A DNA stretch of 8,983 nucleotides from Chloroflexota bacterium. Lineage in GTDB: Bacteria > Chloroflexota > Dehalococcoidia > GIF9 > UBA5629. Below the pieces are notes generated by a model. The model did no database searches, had not been told where the DNA came from, and saw nothing but the letters and a program-made list of their open reading frames with translations. Position 1 is the stretch's first letter, and each line of letters starts with the position of its first letter. The stretch lies in assembly GCA_026389695.1 (NCBI GenBank), contig JAPLHI010000142.1, positions 1 to 8,983 on the forward strand. Direction: 5' to 3'. A program made the translations under genes and the position numbers. Below are positions 7,032 through 8,983 of this stretch, in pieces.

Positions 7032-7035
7032 GGAG
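7032..7035 (+). promoter_or_regulatory. Ribosome binding site deciding the NERD-helicase start
   Basis: GGAG is 8 bases before the ATG at 7044. The alternative in-frame TTG at 6993 lies inside the promoter, upstream of the predicted transcription start. Confidence 0.75.
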
Positions 7036-7043
7036 AAAGAATT

Positions 7044-8831
7044 ATGGCAAGAATGATCCCGCCACGCGTTGCGGATGATGTAAGAAGCAGCGGCGAACGG
7101 CTTATCTTTGACAAACTAAGGCTGGCGGATAATTCACGGGATTGGACGGTACTTCACTCACTTTCGCTGGAGAAGCATACCAGGCAGCTTTACGGGGAGA
7201 TCGATTTCCTGGTGCTGGCGCCGAGACTGGGTGTATTCTGCCTGGAAGTGAAAGCTGGAGGCATCAAAAGGGAAGAAGGTTTCTGGAAATTTACCAACCG
7301 GTACGGGGAATCAATTATGACAACCAAGAGCCCGTTCGGGCAGGCCAGGGATGCCATGTACAGCCTGATGATAGCCATACGGGAACATTTCGGCGACGGA
7401 CACAGGCTTACCAGGATTGTATACGATTATGGTGTGATTTTTACAGATATCAAATGTGATTTTGAGGGGATCGAGATCGATGAGAAGCAGGTATATGACA
7501 GGGAGGATATGGAGTTCACCCCCATTCAGGAATATATAAAGAGGCTTTCCAAACATATTATTGAAAAAGTGAAAGGCTGCAACTGGTTTGATACCGTTGA
7601 ATCACTGCCCAATGAGAAAGACATTTCCGATCTGGTAGCTTTCCTGCGAGGGAATTTCGAAAAGCCGGTTACACTGGAAGTGGAGATTAATGACATTGAA
7701 TCTCAGTTAAACCAGTATACGATTGAGCAATATGCATGCCTCGATGCTATGCAGGACAACCCCCGCTGTCTTTTTGAGGGGGCAGCTGGGACCGGTAAAA
7801 CAATGATCGCGCTTGAATCGGCCAGACGAGCGGTATTTGACGGCAAAAGGGTGTTGTTCGTATGTTACAATGTAATTCTGGGGCGCTGGCTGGCTTCGCA
7901 ATTCAATTCGAATGTATCCGACCCCAAAGGTAATTTATATGTGGGGCACTTCCTTCATTTCCTGACGACCATACCCACCGTACCCAAAGCCGATCATGAA
8001 ACGCTTGCTGACCGCAACGACTATTTTAAAAAAACACTCCCCAAGCAGGCTCTGAGCGCGTTACGAAACCATGTGATCAAGCCCTTTGATAAATTAATTA
8101 TCGATGAAGGGCAGGACCTTAGCAGCAGGGAATATCTGGAAGTATTCGACGCGCTTCTTAAAAACGGGCTGGCTGGTGGTAACTGGGAGATATATTGCGA
8201 TTTCAAGCGACAGGCCATATTTTCCGGTGGGCTAACAACGGAGCAAATGTTGCAGTTGCTCAAAAGACGCGCCGGTTTTTCCACCTACCACCTGACTGTA
8301 AATTGTCGTAATACGGTTTCCATAGGAGAAAGTGTCTCCATGCTATCAGGGTTCGAGAAGCCTCCCTTTCTGCCGGGAAAGGTGTATGGAAATCCTGTGA
8401 AGTATCATTTTTTCGAAAATGCCGAAGAAGAATGCAGGATACTGGAAAACCTGCTGGCAGAGCTTGATAGTCAGGGGATACCTCCAAACAGGATCACTAT
8501 ACTATCTCCGCTGAAGCACAAAAATTCCTGCATTAAAAAAGTTGATGGTGATTACCCGCAGCTTCTCAACATAAGTGCGCCTTCTTCAGAAGATTCGCCG
8601 CTACCTATAACCTGTACAGATGTCCAATATCATACAATACAGAGCTTCAAAGGTATGGAGAACTCCTATATCATACTGATTGATGTAGAGTCTATTAATG
8701 GAGACTGGATAAAGCATCTTCTCTACGTTGGAATGTCACGCGCCAAAGCAGGACTTGCCCTGCTCGTCAGCAAAAGTTCAAAGCAGGACCTGGAGGAGAT
8801 GTTGCGTAAATCAAAAGCGGCCGGTAATTGA
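7044..8831 (+). CDS. NERD nuclease-SF1 (UvrD-like) helicase fusion
   Basis: The 595-residue protein begins with a NERD domain (about 10-130), a PD-(D/E)XK-type nuclease fold. Glu18 (SSGERL), Asp54 (GEIDFLVL) and Glu68-Val-Lys70 (CLEVKAGG) fit an intact metal site. Residues about 220-590 are a compact superfamily 1 helicase: Q-motif Gln229, Walker A G246-AAGTGKT253, Walker B DEGQD 354-358, NCRN from 420, SFKGMENSYIILID from 534, and motif VI YVGMSRA 561-567. The protein should use ATP to move on or unwind DNA and may cut it; the substrate is unknown. Such fusions occur as repair-type proteins and as accessory or possible antiphage genes. There is no methyltransferase, toxin or second defence gene in view, so a defence role is open. 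It is monocistronic here: divergent from the SDR operon and convergent, at 22 bases, with the RCK_C gene. Confidence 0.93.
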   Translation: MARMIPPRVADDVRSSGERLIFDKLRLADNSRDWTVLHSLSLEKHTRQLYGEIDFLVLAPRLGVFCLEVKAGGIKREEGFWKFTNRYGESIMTTKSPFGQARDAMYSLMIAIREHFGDGHRLTRIVYDYGVIFTDIKCDFEGIEIDEKQVYDREDMEFTPIQEYIKRLSKHIIEKVKGCNWFDTVESLPNEKDISDLVAFLRGNFEKPVTLEVEINDIESQLNQYTIEQYACLDAMQDNPRCLFEGAAGTGKTMIALESARRAVFDGKRVLFVCYNVILGRWLASQFNSNVSDPKGNLYVGHFLHFLTTIPTVPKADHETLADRNDYFKKTLPKQALSALRNHVIKPFDKLIIDEGQDLSSREYLEVFDALLKNGLAGGNWEIYCDFKRQAIFSGGLTTEQMLQLLKRRAGFSTYHLTVNCRNTVSIGESVSMLSGFEKPPFLPGKVYGNPVKYHFFENAEEECRILENLLAELDSQGIPPNRITILSPLKHKNSCIKKVDGDYPQLLNISAPSSEDSPLPITCTDVQYHTIQSFKGMENSYIILIDVESINGDWIKHLLYVGMSRAKAGLALLVSKSSKQDLEEMLRKSKAAGN

Positions 8832-8853
8832 TAATCTGGAAAAACCCGGTCAC

Positions 8854-8983
8854 TTAGCCCTGTTTAGTCATCGCTATTATCTCTTTGACATTACCGTAAC
8901 ACAGCAAATTATCGCCCGACAATACCTTTACATCCGCTTTGGGAAACGGAATTACTTCAGTATCCCTCTCAATTGCCAACAAG
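8854..8983 (-). CDS. C-terminus of an RCK_C/TrkA-C-like domain protein (5' part outside window)
   Basis: On the minus strand a frame enters from the right edge at base 8982 and runs 42 codons to the TAA at 8854-8856. The text LLAIERDTEVIPFPKADVKV then LSGDNLLCYGNVKEI follows the RCK_C (TrkA-C) pattern: a residue-I-x-R start, a Pro about eight positions later, then an x-GD-x-L-x-x-x-G strand and a final helix. This domain is a regulatory, ligand-binding module at the end of K+ channel or transporter subunits and some antiporters or regulators. The rest of the protein lies beyond the window, so the parent family cannot be named. The stop is 22 bases from the stop of the NERD-helicase gene, and I see no hairpin terminator between them. 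Confidence 0.65.
   Translation of the reverse strand, partial: LLAIERDTEVIPFPKADVKVLSGDNLLCYGNVKEIIAMTKQG

Noticed and set aside
6993..7043. Extended NERD-helicase start at the TTG at 6993
   Set aside because: The TTG is within the predicted promoter, upstream of the likely transcription start, and the extra residues are not NERD-like.

Overview
The window looks like a chromosomal stretch from an uncultured or poorly characterised bacterium of intermediate GC. Ribosome binding sites are ordinary (AGGAGG, GGAG, AGGGAG), genes are tightly packed, and Rho-independent terminators end with T-runs. A fused adenosylcobalamin isobutyryl-CoA mutase beside an acyl-CoA dehydrogenase suggests branched- or short-chain acyl-CoA metabolism. 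Bacteria such as Chloroflexota or deltaproteobacterial lineages would fit, but the taxonomic guess is weak. I see no insertion sequence, integrase, tRNA, CRISPR array or phage gene.

Left part, + strand (1-3997): the 3' end of an acyl-CoA dehydrogenase gene with its own hairpin terminator, then a complete 1092-codon icmF. IcmF carries a B12-binding domain, a MeaB-like GTPase chaperone and the mutase barrel in one chain. Its active site has the Phe/Gln pair expected for isobutyryl-/n-butyryl-CoA rather than methylmalonyl-CoA. The mutase and the dehydrogenase probably serve the same acyl-CoA pool. A hairpin with A- and T-tracts on either side (3962-3997) can terminate both icmF and the convergent operon.

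Middle part, - strand (4009-6902): a probable three-gene operon read right to left. It holds a short-chain dehydrogenase-like protein, a membrane-anchored DUF1214 protein, and a membrane-anchored DUF1254-like protein. The last carries two tandem copies (about two-thirds identical) of a PsbP/DUF1795-like domain. The two DUF genes overlap by ATGA and are probably translationally coupled. The SDR has the Ser and Tyr of the catalytic centre but Asn where the catalytic Lys should be.

Right part (6903-8983): a compact divergent promoter region, then a 595-residue protein on the + strand fusing a NERD nuclease domain to an SF1 (UvrD-like) helicase, with the key motifs of both intact. At the right edge, on the - strand, is the last 42 codons of a protein ending in an RCK_C/TrkA-C-like domain. 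The most unusual items are the DUF1254-(PsbP-like)2 fusion with its DUF1214 partner, the Lys-less SDR, and the NERD-helicase. None of them proves a new system on its own.
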